Positions 6,197 to 14,925 are shown, numbered from the stretch's first letter. The stretch: 37,626 nucleotides of DNA from JASFQI01 sp050115555 (GCA_050115555.1 JASFQI010000005.1:1-37626), one strand, 5' to 3'. Made by a program: numbers and translations. The notes: generated by a model from the letters alone, not told the origin.

Positions 6197-8062
6197 GAAG
6201 ATGACGCGTTGGAAACGAACGGCAGAGTGAACAGACGGATCGGTGCCTCTGGCGAACCGGCTCCGCAACGGGGACGACTCCGATCGCCATGGTTTCTCAC
6301 CATGGTTCTCATTTTCATATTGTGTGGCATGCCCGGGACGGCGGCAGCGTCCGAATCCTCGTGGAGAGTCGATCGGGGCGCATTCCATGCCTCCGCCCAC
6401 AGCGAGTTCGCCTGCCTGGACTGCCACGAGGACGTGGCTCATCAGGCATTGCATCCGAATCCCGATCGCGTGAACCAAAACCAGAGAGACGCCTTCACCC
6501 CGGATGCCTGCGCGGCCTGCCACGATATGGCCCTTGAGGAGATCCAGGCAGGGATGCATGCCGGGGAACCGGTGGAAGACCCTGCCCTGTACGAAACGTG
6601 TGTGGAATGCCACAATCCCCACCAACAGGTGCGACCCGATGACCTCCAGGGGGGGCGATTCGACCCTTCCCAGCCCGTGCAGGCACAGTGCGGCGCCTGT
6701 CACGAGGTCAGGAGCGTCCTGCCTCCCTTGGACCCGGATGACAAGGCCTGTATGATCTGCCACAGCCTTGCCGCTTCGGAAGATGCAGAGGATGGGGAAA
6801 GGGTGAAGCGCCTCTGCTTCCACTGCCACGGCGACGCTGGAACCGAGGCTCAACAGCGGACCGCCGGAAGGATCTCCACGATTCGGCAGGAAGACGTGGC
6901 TTCATCCCCGCACGCTGACGTGGGCTGTGCGGTCTGTCACCTCGGAGCAACGGCCTATCCCCACTCGGCGCAGCGCCTGGGAGACTGTGTTCAGTGCCAC
7001 GAGCGGCACGACGAAAAGGTCGCGCACGACGCCCACATCCGGGTCGCATGTGAGGCGTGCCATCTTGAAGGTGCACGACCCGTCCGGGCTCCGGCCTCGG
7101 CAAGGGTGATGTGGGAGCGGCTCCCGGTCGAACCCTCCCACGTCCACTCCATGGCCTGGAACGGAGAACAGAAACGCTGTGAGCGGTGTCACGTCCACGG
7201 GAATACCGTGGGTGCTGCAGCCATGATCCTTCCTCCCAAGAGCGTCCTCTGCATGCCCTGCCACGCGGCCACGTTCTCGATCGGGGACGCCACCACCATG
7301 ATCGCCCTGATCCTTTTCCTGGCAGGGATGGGAATGCTGGGGGCCTACGTCCTGAGCGGCTCCACAGGGGGAGACCGGGAGAGAGGCGCGCCGGCTGCTT
7401 TCCTGATCCTGCTCGGACGGGGCATTGGCGCCCTGTTTTCGCGCCGAGTCGGGCCCATTCTTCGGGTCCTCTTCTGGGACGGGCTCCTTCAAAGGCGCCT
7501 CTTTCGGCAGTCCCCGAAACGCTGGGGAATTCACGCCCTGATCTTCTGGCCCTTTGTCATCCGGTTCGCCTGGGGGATAGCCGGGCTTCTAGGATCCCTG
7601 TGGGCACCGGGCTGCGAGGGCGTATGGGTCCTGCTGGACAAGAACCACCCGGCCACCGCCCTGGTCTTCGACATCACCGGCCTGATGGTGATCCTGGGTG
7701 GGGTGCTGGCCCTGGCCCGAAGGTCGCCCGGGGTCTCCTCGGGAGCTTCGGGCCTGCCGAACCGGGATCGCCTGGCCCTTGTCCTGATCCTGTTCGTGGT
7801 GGTCGTAGGATTTGTCTTGGAAGGCCTGCGCATGGCCATGACCGGCGGAGCGCCGGGATCGGGATCCGCGTTCGTGGGGCAGGGCCTGGCCTCCCTGTTT
7901 TCAGGATCCCCAAGCCTCACGGCGGTCTATGGATATGTTTGGTATGCCCACGCCGTGCTGACCGGGGCCTTTGTCGCCTATCTGCCGTACAGCCGGCTGA
8001 TCCATATCATCATGGCCCCGATCGTTCTGGCCATGAACGCTGGTGAAAAAGGAGCGCGCTAA
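6167..8062 (+). CDS. 11-haem cytochrome c fused to a NarI-like membrane domain
   Basis: This reading frame has an N-terminal signal anchor (PWFLTMVLIFILCGM, about residues 41-55) and eleven CXXCH haem c motifs between residues 83 and 366 (CLDCH, CAACH, CVECH, CGACH, CMICH, CFHCH, CAVCH, CVQCH, CEACH, CERCH, CMPCH). About 260 C-terminal residues follow with five to six membrane helices and histidines placed as in NarI/DsrM/HdrE-type haem b quinone subunits (GIHALIFWPF, WYAHAVLTG, SRLIHIIMAP). It probably links the menaquinone pool to a periplasmic haem wire. Seven residues before the helices are unlike a normal leader and derive from a dispersed repeat, so the real start may be TTG 6209 or GTG 6227. 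It precedes the glcD-CCG genes, whose electrons it may receive or supply. Confidence 0.8.
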   Translation: MRIAQAKLFQEDDALETNGRVNRRIGASGEPAPQRGRLRSPWFLTMVLIFILCGMPGTAAASESSWRVDRGAFHASAHSEFACLDCHEDVAHQALHPNPDRVNQNQRDAFTPDACAACHDMALEEIQAGMHAGEPVEDPALYETCVECHNPHQQVRPDDLQGGRFDPSQPVQAQCGACHEVRSVLPPLDPDDKACMICHSLAASEDAEDGERVKRLCFHCHGDAGTEAQQRTAGRISTIRQEDVASSPHADVGCAVCHLGATAYPHSAQRLGDCVQCHERHDEKVAHDAHIRVACEACHLEGARPVRAPASARVMWERLPVEPSHVHSMAWNGEQKRCERCHVHGNTVGAAAMILPPKSVLCMPCHAATFSIGDATTMIALILFLAGMGMLGAYVLSGSTGGDRERGAPAAFLILLGRGIGALFSRRVGPILRVLFWDGLLQRRLFRQSPKRWGIHALIFWPFVIRFAWGIAGLLGSLWAPGCEGVWVLLDKNHPATALVFDITGLMVILGGVLALARRSPGVSSGASGLPNRDRLALVLILFVVVVGFVLEGLRMAMTGGAPGSGSAFVGQGLASLFSGSPSLTAVYGYVWYAHAVLTGAFVAYLPYSRLIHIIMAPIVLAMNAGEKGAR

Positions 8063-8231
8063 GTCCTTGACATTGAAAGGACGATGACCCATTGCGATTG
8101 CTCGAACGGGAAACCACAGGTTTTATGATTGCTCTTTACTCTGTAGGGGAGGGTGTTTTCGAAGAGCCATAAGGAGTCCCTGTTGAGCTGTAAAGCCTGA
8201 GAATCTCGGGACACATATCGAGGAAAGAGGC

Positions 8232-9611
8232 ATGGAAGATTCTATCAAGAAAGATCTCATGGAAATTGTGGGAGAGGAGAACTACACGGACAGCCTGATA
8301 GACATGGTGTCCTATTCCTATGACGCTTCCGAGCACAGGCACAGGCCCTCGTGCGGGGTCTGGCCGCAGACAGCCGAGCAGGTGTCGCAGGTCCTCCAGC
8401 TGGCCAATCGGGAACACGTGCCGGTGATCCCGCGAGGGGCCGGGACCGGTCTCTCCGGCATGGCGGTGCCCGCTAAGGGTGGGATCGTCCTGGATCTCAT
8501 CCGCATGAACCGGATCGTCAAGATCAGCATTGAGGATCGGCTGGCTGTGGTGGAACCCGGCGTGATCTACGAGACCCTGGAAAGGGCCCTCGAGCCCCAC
8601 GGGTTCTTTTTCCCTCCGGATCCGGCCAGCGGGCCGGTCTGTACCCTGGGAGGGAACGTGGCCACCAATGCAGGCGGGGTAAAGGGGGCAAAATACGGCA
8701 CCACCCGGGACTACGTGCTGGGTCTCCAGGTGGTCCTGCCGGACGGGCGGATCATGAGGACGGGCTCACGGGCCATGAAAAGCGTGTCAGGCTACGATCT
8801 GACCCGACTTTTCGTGGGCTCTGAAGGGACCCTGGGGGTCGTGACCGAGATCACCTTCAAGATCAACCCCAAGCCCACGGCGACCAGCACGGGCATGGCC
8901 ACGTTCGACGACCTCGAGGATGCGGGAAAGGCGGTGAGCCAGATCATGTACAGCGGCATTCTTCCCGCCGTGCTGGAGATCCTGGGCAGGGAAACCCTTC
9001 GCGCCATCAATCAGAACACCGATCTCCAATTGCCCGAGGTGGATGCCATGCTTCTTGCTGAAACAGACGGCTACACCCGGGAGGAGACGGAATACCAGAT
9101 GGAAAAGGTGCTCGAGGTCTTTCGAAACAACCACGCCAGGGAGGTCAAGCAGGCGGGCTCCGAGGCGGAGGCGGCCGATCTCTGGAAGGCGAGGAAGTCC
9201 GCTTACGCGGTCCTGGCCCGTATTAAGACGCACTTCGTGCTCGAGGACGTCACCGTGCCCATGGGCAGAGTGGCGGAGCTCCTCAAAGGCGTGGAGGCGA
9301 TTTCCAAAAAGCACAACCTTCAGATCGCCACGTACGGGCACGCCGGAGACGGGAACCTTCATCCCCAGATCCTCTACGACGGGTACGATCCCGATCAGGT
9401 GAAGCGGAGGGAGGCGGCGAGCGCCGATCTCTTTCAGCTCGCCGTGGACCTGGACGGCACGCTCACCGGGGAGCACGGGATCGGTCTGTCCAAGGCGCCT
9501 TACATGACTCTGGAACACGATCCCGTGGCCATGGATGTGATGCGCTCCCTCAAGAAGACCCTGGACCCGAACAACATCCTCAACCCGGGCAAGATGGCAC
9601 TGGAGAATTGA
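8232..9611 (+). CDS. glcD: FAD-linked 2-hydroxyacid dehydrogenase (GlcD / D-lactate dehydrogenase type), copy 1
   Basis: A 459-residue flavoprotein of the GlcD/Dld family. It has an N-terminal PCMH-type FAD domain with PRGAGTGLSGM near residue 73, PPDPAS, GGNVATNAGG, VSGYDLTRLFVGSEGTLG, and a C-terminal FAD-oxidase cap with GHAGDGNLHP and GEHGIGLSK. These enzymes oxidise glycolate, D-lactate or D-2-hydroxyglutarate to the 2-oxoacid and pass electrons to an iron-sulfur partner. GAGGAAAGAGG precedes the ATG. The gene for CCG protein 1 begins 1 nt after its stop, indicating a two-subunit complex. The substrate cannot be read from sequence; LarA upstream suggests lactate and the aminotransferase downstream suggests glyoxylate/glycolate. 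Confidence 0.9.
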   Translation: MEDSIKKDLMEIVGEENYTDSLIDMVSYSYDASEHRHRPSCGVWPQTAEQVSQVLQLANREHVPVIPRGAGTGLSGMAVPAKGGIVLDLIRMNRIVKISIEDRLAVVEPGVIYETLERALEPHGFFFPPDPASGPVCTLGGNVATNAGGVKGAKYGTTRDYVLGLQVVLPDGRIMRTGSRAMKSVSGYDLTRLFVGSEGTLGVVTEITFKINPKPTATSTGMATFDDLEDAGKAVSQIMYSGILPAVLEILGRETLRAINQNTDLQLPEVDAMLLAETDGYTREETEYQMEKVLEVFRNNHAREVKQAGSEAEAADLWKARKSAYAVLARIKTHFVLEDVTVPMGRVAELLKGVEAISKKHNLQIATYGHAGDGNLHPQILYDGYDPDQVKRREAASADLFQLAVDLDGTLTGEHGIGLSKAPYMTLEHDPVAMDVMRSLKKTLDPNNILNPGKMALEN

Positions 9612-9612
9612 C

Positions 9613-10716
9613 ATGGAATCGAAATACGTATTTGCAAAAAAATACCGCGAGCAGATCCTTCAGTGCTCCAAGTGCGGCTTCTGCCAGGCGGTCTGCCCGG
9701 TGTACGGATCGACCCTTCGCCCGGCCTACAATGCCCGGGGCAAGATGCTGCTGCTCAAGGAGGTGATGGACGGCCGGATCGAGCTCAATGAGGAGCTGAT
9801 CGAGACCCTGTTCCAGTGCACCACGTGTGCAAGCTGTTTCGAGAACTGCCCGTCCGGGGTCAACGTCCCCGAGATCATCAAAGAAGTTCGAAAGGACATG
9901 GTGAACATCGGGTCCTGCCACCCGGCCTTCACGGGCATGCATGAGGTCCTCCAGAAGCACACGAACATCTATGCGGAGGATGAGCCCGAGGACTTCGAGC
10001 GCGAGCGAAACAAGAAAGCGGAGTACGTGTTTTTCATCGGCTGCGTGGGCTCCTACCGGGAGGACGAGCCCGCCATGGCCGTGCTGGATCTTCTGGACCG
10101 CCTGGAGGTGGACTACACCCTGATCGACGAGGTCTGCTGCAGCGGCGTGCTGGAGGACGTGGGCTTCCAGATCAACGAGGATCTTGCCAGGCAGAACATC
10201 GAGCGCATCCTGGCCACAGGGGCCAGGGGCGTGATCACCAGCTGCCCCTACTGCTTTCGAACCTTCAGCAACAAGCCCCAGTACGCCGAGCTCGGAGAGA
10301 AGGGGGTTCGCATCGTGCACGTCACGCAGTTTCTCAAGGATTTCGATTTCGGGGTGAAAACGGACAAACGCGTGACCTACCATGACCCCTGCGATCTTGG
10401 ACGGCACTGCGGAATCTACGAGGAGCCGCGCCAGATTATTCGTGGGATTGCTCCCAACTTCGTTGAGATGCGTCACCATCACGCCGAGGCCCTGTGCTGC
10501 GGAGCCGGAGGAGGGGTTCGCGGCGCGTATCCCAAGAACTCCATTGCTATGGCGCGGCGTAGGCTCGAGGAGGTGGAGGAGATCGGGGCGGAGGTGGTCT
10601 TGACCGAATGCAATTCCTGTGTGCATAACCTCTCCAACGCCAAGCTCAGGAAGCAGAAGTTCCGAATATACAACACCACGCAGTTCATCAACGAGCTGAT
10701 GGAGGATGCAGAATGA
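9613..10716 (+). CDS. CCG-domain iron-sulfur protein 1 (GlcF/HdrD-like)
   Basis: A 367-residue protein with two N-terminal ferredoxin-type [4Fe-4S] motifs (CSKCGFCQAVCP and CTTCASCFENCP). Two CCG domains follow: first GCVGSY, VCCSGV and SCPYC, second YHDPCDLG, LCCGAGGG and ECNSC. The architecture is that of GlcF and HdrD; in HdrB/HdrD-type proteins CCG cysteines hold non-cubane [4Fe-4S] clusters that cleave disulfides. The first CCG motif reads CCS, so this domain may be modified. It is nearly fused translationally to glcD upstream and lies 45 nt before the lipoyl carrier gene. Likely role: electron acceptor for the dehydrogenase, passing electrons to quinone or to the lipoyl protein (inference). 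Confidence 0.88.
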   Translation: MESKYVFAKKYREQILQCSKCGFCQAVCPVYGSTLRPAYNARGKMLLLKEVMDGRIELNEELIETLFQCTTCASCFENCPSGVNVPEIIKEVRKDMVNIGSCHPAFTGMHEVLQKHTNIYAEDEPEDFERERNKKAEYVFFIGCVGSYREDEPAMAVLDLLDRLEVDYTLIDEVCCSGVLEDVGFQINEDLARQNIERILATGARGVITSCPYCFRTFSNKPQYAELGEKGVRIVHVTQFLKDFDFGVKTDKRVTYHDPCDLGRHCGIYEEPRQIIRGIAPNFVEMRHHHAEALCCGAGGGVRGAYPKNSIAMARRRLEEVEEIGAEVVLTECNSCVHNLSNAKLRKQKFRIYNTTQFINELMEDAE

Positions 10717-10761
10717 GCCGTGGGAGGAGATTTTTTTCATTCGTTCTCAGGAGGAGGGACC

Positions 10762-11181
10762 ATGAAAATTGAACAATACAACATGCCGGATGACCTCTAC
10801 TACGAGGAGAACCACTTCTGGGTCAAGGAGGAGGGAGACCTGCTCGTCATGGGCATGGACGATTTTGCCCAGGTCATGGCCGGTGAGATCGTGTACGTGC
10901 AGCTCCCGGATGAAGGAAAACGCGTCAAGCTCGGGAAGAAGTTCGCCAAGGTCGAGTCCGGCAAGTGGCTCGGCAAGGTGTTCGGCCCGGTGAACGGGGA
11001 GCTGGTGGCTGTGAACGAGGAACTGGAGACCAACCCGGGCCTGATCAATGACGACTGCTACGGCAAGGGCTGGATGTACAAGATCAAACCGGATGACCCA
11101 GGGGAGGTCGCCAACCTGATCCACGGTCCGGAGGCCGTGGAGAAATGGGTCCTGGCGGATATTGAGAAGTACGCGGAATAG
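10762..11181 (+). CDS. GcvH-like lipoyl carrier protein
   Basis: A 139-residue protein that aligns along its length with glycine-cleavage H protein: HFWVKEEGDLLVMGMDDFA, AGEIVYVQLPDEG, FGPVNGELVAVNEEL, NPGLINDD and GWMYKIKP. The lipoylated lysine is retained as Lys68 in ESGKWLG, where GcvH normally has ESVKA. GGAGGAGGG precedes the ATG at 10762; the in-frame extension back to 10720 lacks a ribosome-binding site. It is flanked by genes for two CCG proteins, and a lipoate ligase gene follows. No gcvP, gcvT or lpd is present here. Known precedents for extra H-like proteins are LbpA of the sHdr sulfur-oxidation system and standard GcvH; a redox-carrier role here is inference. Confidence 0.88.
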   Translation: MKIEQYNMPDDLYYEENHFWVKEEGDLLVMGMDDFAQVMAGEIVYVQLPDEGKRVKLGKKFAKVESGKWLGKVFGPVNGELVAVNEELETNPGLINDDCYGKGWMYKIKPDDPGEVANLIHGPEAVEKWVLADIEKYAE

Positions 11182-11193
11182 CCGTTCGAAGCC

Positions 11194-12384
11194 ATGGGAA
11201 ATCAGGACTACAGCGTCAGACAGCTCCTCCAGATGGAGGCCTGCACGAACTGCAGGATCTGCGCGGACGTGTGCCCGGCCGTGGCCGCGACCTCGGAAGG
11301 AGAGCTCTCCGCGGTGTACCGAATGAAGGGGCTCAAGGAGATCCTCAAAGGCAGAACCGGGCTCTTCCAGAAGCTCTTTCGAAGGCGAACGCCTTCGCAG
11401 GAGGACTGGGAGCGCTTCAGCCGGACGGTCTTTCGCTGCACCCTGTGCGGCAACTGCCAGGAGGTTTGTCCCGTGGGGATCCATCTCAAGGACCTGTGGC
11501 TCTCTCTGCGACAGGATCTGGTCCACTCCGAGGCCTACCCCAAGAAGATCGACATGATCCGCGAGAACCTCCAGGAAAGCCACAACGTCTTTGCCGAGGA
11601 CAACGAGGAACGGGCGGAGTGGGTCGAGGACATGCGGGATGCCCCAGATCACGGCTTTCTGAAGGACGAGGCCGAAGTGGTCTACTTCACCGGGTGCGTG
11701 GCCGCTTACTTTCCCCTGGCTCAAAAGATCCCTATGGCCCTGGCCGAGATCCTGGACCAGAGCGGTGTGGACTTCACCCTCCTGGGCGAGGAAGAGTGGT
11801 GCTGCGGCTTTCCCATGCTGGGTGCGGGCCTTCAGGACATGTTCCAGGAGTTCATGGAACACAACCTGGAGGCGGTGCGTGAAAAGGGCGCTACCCGGGT
11901 GGTCTTTGCCTGCCCGTCGTGCTTTCAGATGTGGCGGGAGCACTATCCCCGCGAATTCGAGATCCTTCACGCCGCCCAGTTTCTGGAGGACCTGGTGCGC
12001 AAGGGGCGGGTGCCTTTCCAGGAGCTGGAACTGACCGTGACCTACCACGACCCGTGCGACCTGGGTCGAGGGGCCCGGGTTTTCGACGAGCCGCGGGAGC
12101 TCATTCGATCCGTTCCCGGGGTCCGGCTGGTGGAACTCCCCCGCAATCGGGAGAATTGCCGCTGCTGCGGCGGAGGGGGAAACCTGGAGATGATCGATGC
12201 GGAGCTGTCTAAGGAGATTGCCAGGGAAAAGATCGAGGAAGTACTGGCGACGGGCGCTCAGGCCGTGGTCACCTCTTGCCAGCAATGTGTGAGGACCATG
12301 CTCACTTATGTGCGGCGAAACAAGATTCCCCTGGAGGTGTTGGACATCACCCAGTTGGTCCATCGGGCCCTGAGGAAGGGTTGA
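11194..12384 (+). CDS. CCG-domain iron-sulfur protein 2 (HdrD/GlcF-like)
   Basis: A 396-residue protein with two [4Fe-4S] motifs (CTNCRICADVCP and CTLCGNCQEVCP) and two complete CCG domains: FTGCVAAYFP, EEWCCGFP, ACPSCFQ; then YHDPCDLGRG, CRCCGGGGNLEM and SCQQCVRT. It is clearly closer to CCG protein 3 (17760-18914) than to CCG protein 1, sharing the linker HNxxxEDNEER and the segment VAxxFPxAQKIP, which suggests duplication within the locus. It starts 12 nt after the lipoyl carrier gene and is followed by lipoate ligase, so it is the most likely direct partner of the lipoyl protein. Possible roles are oxidation of dihydrolipoyl or reduction of lipoyl through its non-cubane clusters; neither is shown by sequence alone. 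Confidence 0.88.
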   Translation: MGNQDYSVRQLLQMEACTNCRICADVCPAVAATSEGELSAVYRMKGLKEILKGRTGLFQKLFRRRTPSQEDWERFSRTVFRCTLCGNCQEVCPVGIHLKDLWLSLRQDLVHSEAYPKKIDMIRENLQESHNVFAEDNEERAEWVEDMRDAPDHGFLKDEAEVVYFTGCVAAYFPLAQKIPMALAEILDQSGVDFTLLGEEEWCCGFPMLGAGLQDMFQEFMEHNLEAVREKGATRVVFACPSCFQMWREHYPREFEILHAAQFLEDLVRKGRVPFQELELTVTYHDPCDLGRGARVFDEPRELIRSVPGVRLVELPRNRENCRCCGGGGNLEMIDAELSKEIAREKIEEVLATGAQAVVTSCQQCVRTMLTYVRRNKIPLEVLDITQLVHRALRKG

Positions 12385-12426
12385 GGCAGAGGGATTGTTG
12401 AATGGAATAGGAAAGGAAGGTTTCGC

Positions 12427-13479
12427 TTGAAGTTGTACAATCTTGGGAAGGTTCCCTGGGATGAGTCCCAGCTCATCTATCATGCCCTGGCCCACCGGGG
12501 GGAGGAGGCTCTCTCTCTGGTCTCGCCTGCCACCCCGTACGTGTGCATCGGGTTTCATCAGGACCTTGAAATGGAGGTGGACACGGCCTTCTGCCGGGAC
12601 AACGGGATCCCGATGTTCCGCCGGGACCTGGGAGGTGGGGCGGTGTACCTGGATGGGGACCAGCTCTTCTTCCAGGTGATCCTTCGAAAGGACAACCCCA
12701 CGGTTCCCAAGAAAAAGGACGTCTTCTATCGAAAGTTTCTGCAACCCATTGTCCGGGTGTACCGGAATATCGGAATCCCGGCCACGTATAAGCCGGTCAA
12801 CGACGTGATCTCGGGAGCGCGAAAGATCTCCGGGACCGGCGCTGGAGAGATCGGGGACTGCATCGTATTTGTGGGCAATCTGATCGTGGATTTCAACTAC
12901 GGCATGATGGCCCGAATCCTGAAGGTCCCGGATGAGAAGTTTCGGGACAAGGTCCACCAGACCCTCGTGGAAAACCTCTCAACGATCCGCCGGGAGCTGG
13001 GTGCGGAGGCTGCGGCCTCATGGGACGAGGCAACGCTCAACACCCTGATGGCGGAGGCATTTCAGGATATCCTCGGGCCCATGGAGAGTGCGGGAAAAAG
13101 CCCGGACCTGGAGGCCGAGATCGCGGAACTGCGCGAACGTATGACGGACGAGGCGTGGCTCTACCGAAAGGGAAAACCCATCCCGGAAAGGAGCGTCAAG
13201 ATTCGGGCCGGCGTGAACGTGGTGCATCGGATGCACAAGGCCCCGGGCGGGCTGCTCCGTGCGGTGTTCGAGGTCTGGGAGGGCCGGTTCGGAAATGTCC
13301 GGGTGTCCGGCGATTTTTTCTGCTACCCCGAAAATGCGATTCAGAGGCTCGAGGGCATGCTCGAGGACCGGACCCCCGAGGAGGTCGAAGGGGTGCTCGA
13401 CCGGTTCTACAGGAAGTTCGAAGTGGATACGCCGGGCATTGAAAAGGCCGACTGGCTGAAGGTGTTTACTGTGGAATAG
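12427..13479 (+). CDS. lplA: lipoate-protein ligase A family protein
   Basis: A 350-residue protein of the LplA/BPL catalytic family, which activates lipoate with ATP and attaches it to a carrier lysine. Motifs are FRRDLGGGAVYLDGDQLFF (lipoyl-AMP loop, residues 64-82) and NDVISGARKISGTG with the catalytic lysine at 133. An additional C-terminal domain of about 100 residues resembles the LplA accessory domain. The start is TTG at 12427: GGAAAGGAAGG lies 6 nt before it. The loop is divergent, with Leu where Ser usually precedes GGG and no histidine after GGGAV, which suggests specialised substrate choice. Two genes downstream of the H-like carrier, it probably serves that protein. Confidence 0.88.
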   Translation: MKLYNLGKVPWDESQLIYHALAHRGEEALSLVSPATPYVCIGFHQDLEMEVDTAFCRDNGIPMFRRDLGGGAVYLDGDQLFFQVILRKDNPTVPKKKDVFYRKFLQPIVRVYRNIGIPATYKPVNDVISGARKISGTGAGEIGDCIVFVGNLIVDFNYGMMARILKVPDEKFRDKVHQTLVENLSTIRRELGAEAAASWDEATLNTLMAEAFQDILGPMESAGKSPDLEAEIAELRERMTDEAWLYRKGKPIPERSVKIRAGVNVVHRMHKAPGGLLRAVFEVWEGRFGNVRVSGDFFCYPENAIQRLEGMLEDRTPEEVEGVLDRFYRKFEVDTPGIEKADWLKVFTVE

Positions 13480-13646
13480 CGCGGTCACGCCTTCCCTGTT
13501 TTCGTTTGTGACGGGCCGTTGCGGCTTGAGGCGTCGGTCGTTGCCTCGGAACGGGTGGGGGATGCAAGCGCTCCTCGCTCAAGAGGCCGATACCGCGCCG
13601 CGCGAAGGCGAAAGACTCAATATCCATGCACACAAAGGAGGGCACC

Positions 13647-14834
13647 ATGACTTTCGACAGCAACGCGTTTCGCGACGTGAATCCGGGCCAGAGGGTCCTC
13701 ATGGGTCCCGGGCCCAGTGATGTGCACCCCAGGGTCCTTCAGGCCCTGTCCGCCCCCTGCATTGGTCATCTCGACCCCACCTTTCTCTCCATCATGGACG
13801 AGACCCAGCAGCTCCTGCGCTTCCTCTTTCAGACGGAGCACCCCCTGACGATTCCGGTCTCCGGGACTGGGAGCGCAGGCATGGAGACCTGTTTTGTCAA
13901 CCTGGTGGAACCGGGAGATGAGGTGGTGGTGTGCGTGAACGGCGTGTTCGGGACACGGATGGTGGATATCGTGAACCGGTTGGGGGGCGAGCTCATTCGC
14001 GTGGACGCCGAGTGGGGAAGGGCCATTGACCCGGATGCGGTCCAAAAGGCCGTTCAGGGCAGAAGCCCCAAGGTCCTCGCCGTAGTCCACGCCGAGACCT
14101 CCACCGGTGTGTGCACGCCCCTCGATGACCTCTCCCGAATCGCACGGGACTGCGGGGCGCTCTTCCTGGTGGACATGGTTACCTCCCTGGGCGGCATGGA
14201 CGTCGCCCTGGACCGGATGGGCATTGACGCGGCCTACAGCGGCACCCAGAAGTGCATCTCATGCCCTCCGGGCCTCTCCCCGGTTTCGTTCAGCTCCGCG
14301 GCCATGGAGGCCCTGAAGAACCGAAAGGGGCCGGTGGTGAGTTGGTACCTGGACATGAGCATGGTGAGCAGCTACTGGGGCGCGGAGAGGAAGTACCACC
14401 ACACGGCCCCGATCAATATGATCTACTCCCTGCGCGAGGCCCTGCGCCTCATTGCGGAGGAGGGGCTGGAGGCGCGGTTCGAGAGACACCGAAGAAACCA
14501 CCGGGCCCTGGTGGCCGGACTTGAGGCCATGGGGCTCTCTATGCTCGTTCCGGAAAATGAGCGCCTCCCCATGCTCAACACCGTAAGGATTCCGGAAGGG
14601 GCCGAAGACGTAAAGGTGCGCAAGACCCTCCTGAGCGATTTCGGCATCGAGATCGGGGGCGGCCTCGGGGATCTGGCAGGCAAGGTCTGGCGCGTAGGGA
14701 TCATGGGTCACGCATCTTGCCGGAAGAATGTTTTTCTCTTTCTGACTGCCCTGGAGAGCATCCTCAAGACGCAGGGAGTGGCGGTGACGCCGGGCGGCAT
14801 GGAGGCCGCGGCTGCGGTGTACAACGAGGGTTGA
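13647..14834 (+). CDS. class V aminotransferase, alanine/serine-glyoxylate type
   Basis: A 395-residue PLP enzyme of the AGXT/serine-glyoxylate aminotransferase family. Features: LMGPGPSDVHPRVLQAL at the N-terminus, GTGSAGMET phosphate-binding region, HAETSTG, the PLP-contacting aspartate 176 in LFLVDMVTSLGG and the Schiff-base lysine 202 in SGTQKCISCPPGL. These enzymes convert glyoxylate to glycine using alanine or serine; pyruvate-forming and phosphonopyruvate-type relatives exist. AAAGGAGGG is 6 nt before the ATG at 13647, so the earlier in-frame ATG at 13626 is not used. Its place between lipoate ligase and glcD copy 2 suggests it removes glyoxylate made by glycolate oxidation, giving glycine. 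Confidence 0.85.
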   Translation: MTFDSNAFRDVNPGQRVLMGPGPSDVHPRVLQALSAPCIGHLDPTFLSIMDETQQLLRFLFQTEHPLTIPVSGTGSAGMETCFVNLVEPGDEVVVCVNGVFGTRMVDIVNRLGGELIRVDAEWGRAIDPDAVQKAVQGRSPKVLAVVHAETSTGVCTPLDDLSRIARDCGALFLVDMVTSLGGMDVALDRMGIDAAYSGTQKCISCPPGLSPVSFSSAAMEALKNRKGPVVSWYLDMSMVSSYWGAERKYHHTAPINMIYSLREALRLIAEEGLEARFERHRRNHRALVAGLEAMGLSMLVPENERLPMLNTVRIPEGAEDVKVRKTLLSDFGIEIGGGLGDLAGKVWRVGIMGHASCRKNVFLFLTALESILKTQGVAVTPGGMEAAAAVYNEG

Positions 14835-14925
14835 GCCTCTCATCGCGCAGGGTGGAACTCCTTTTTGTGCGAGGAGCAAGGACCGCCGGGGCCGTGAAAC
14901 GGCAGGAAGGGTCCGGGAGGAGCGC

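Noticed and set aside
8067..8129. TTGACA and TATGAT near the start of glcD copy 1
   Set aside because: TTGACA has no acceptable -10 at the right distance and TATGAT has no -35 at the right distance, so no promoter is called, although an internal promoter here is likely.
10747..12957. 736-residue - strand reading frame
   Set aside because: It runs opposite to the lipoyl carrier, CCG protein 2 and ligase genes. Its His/Leu/Asp-rich translation is typical of an antisense shadow.
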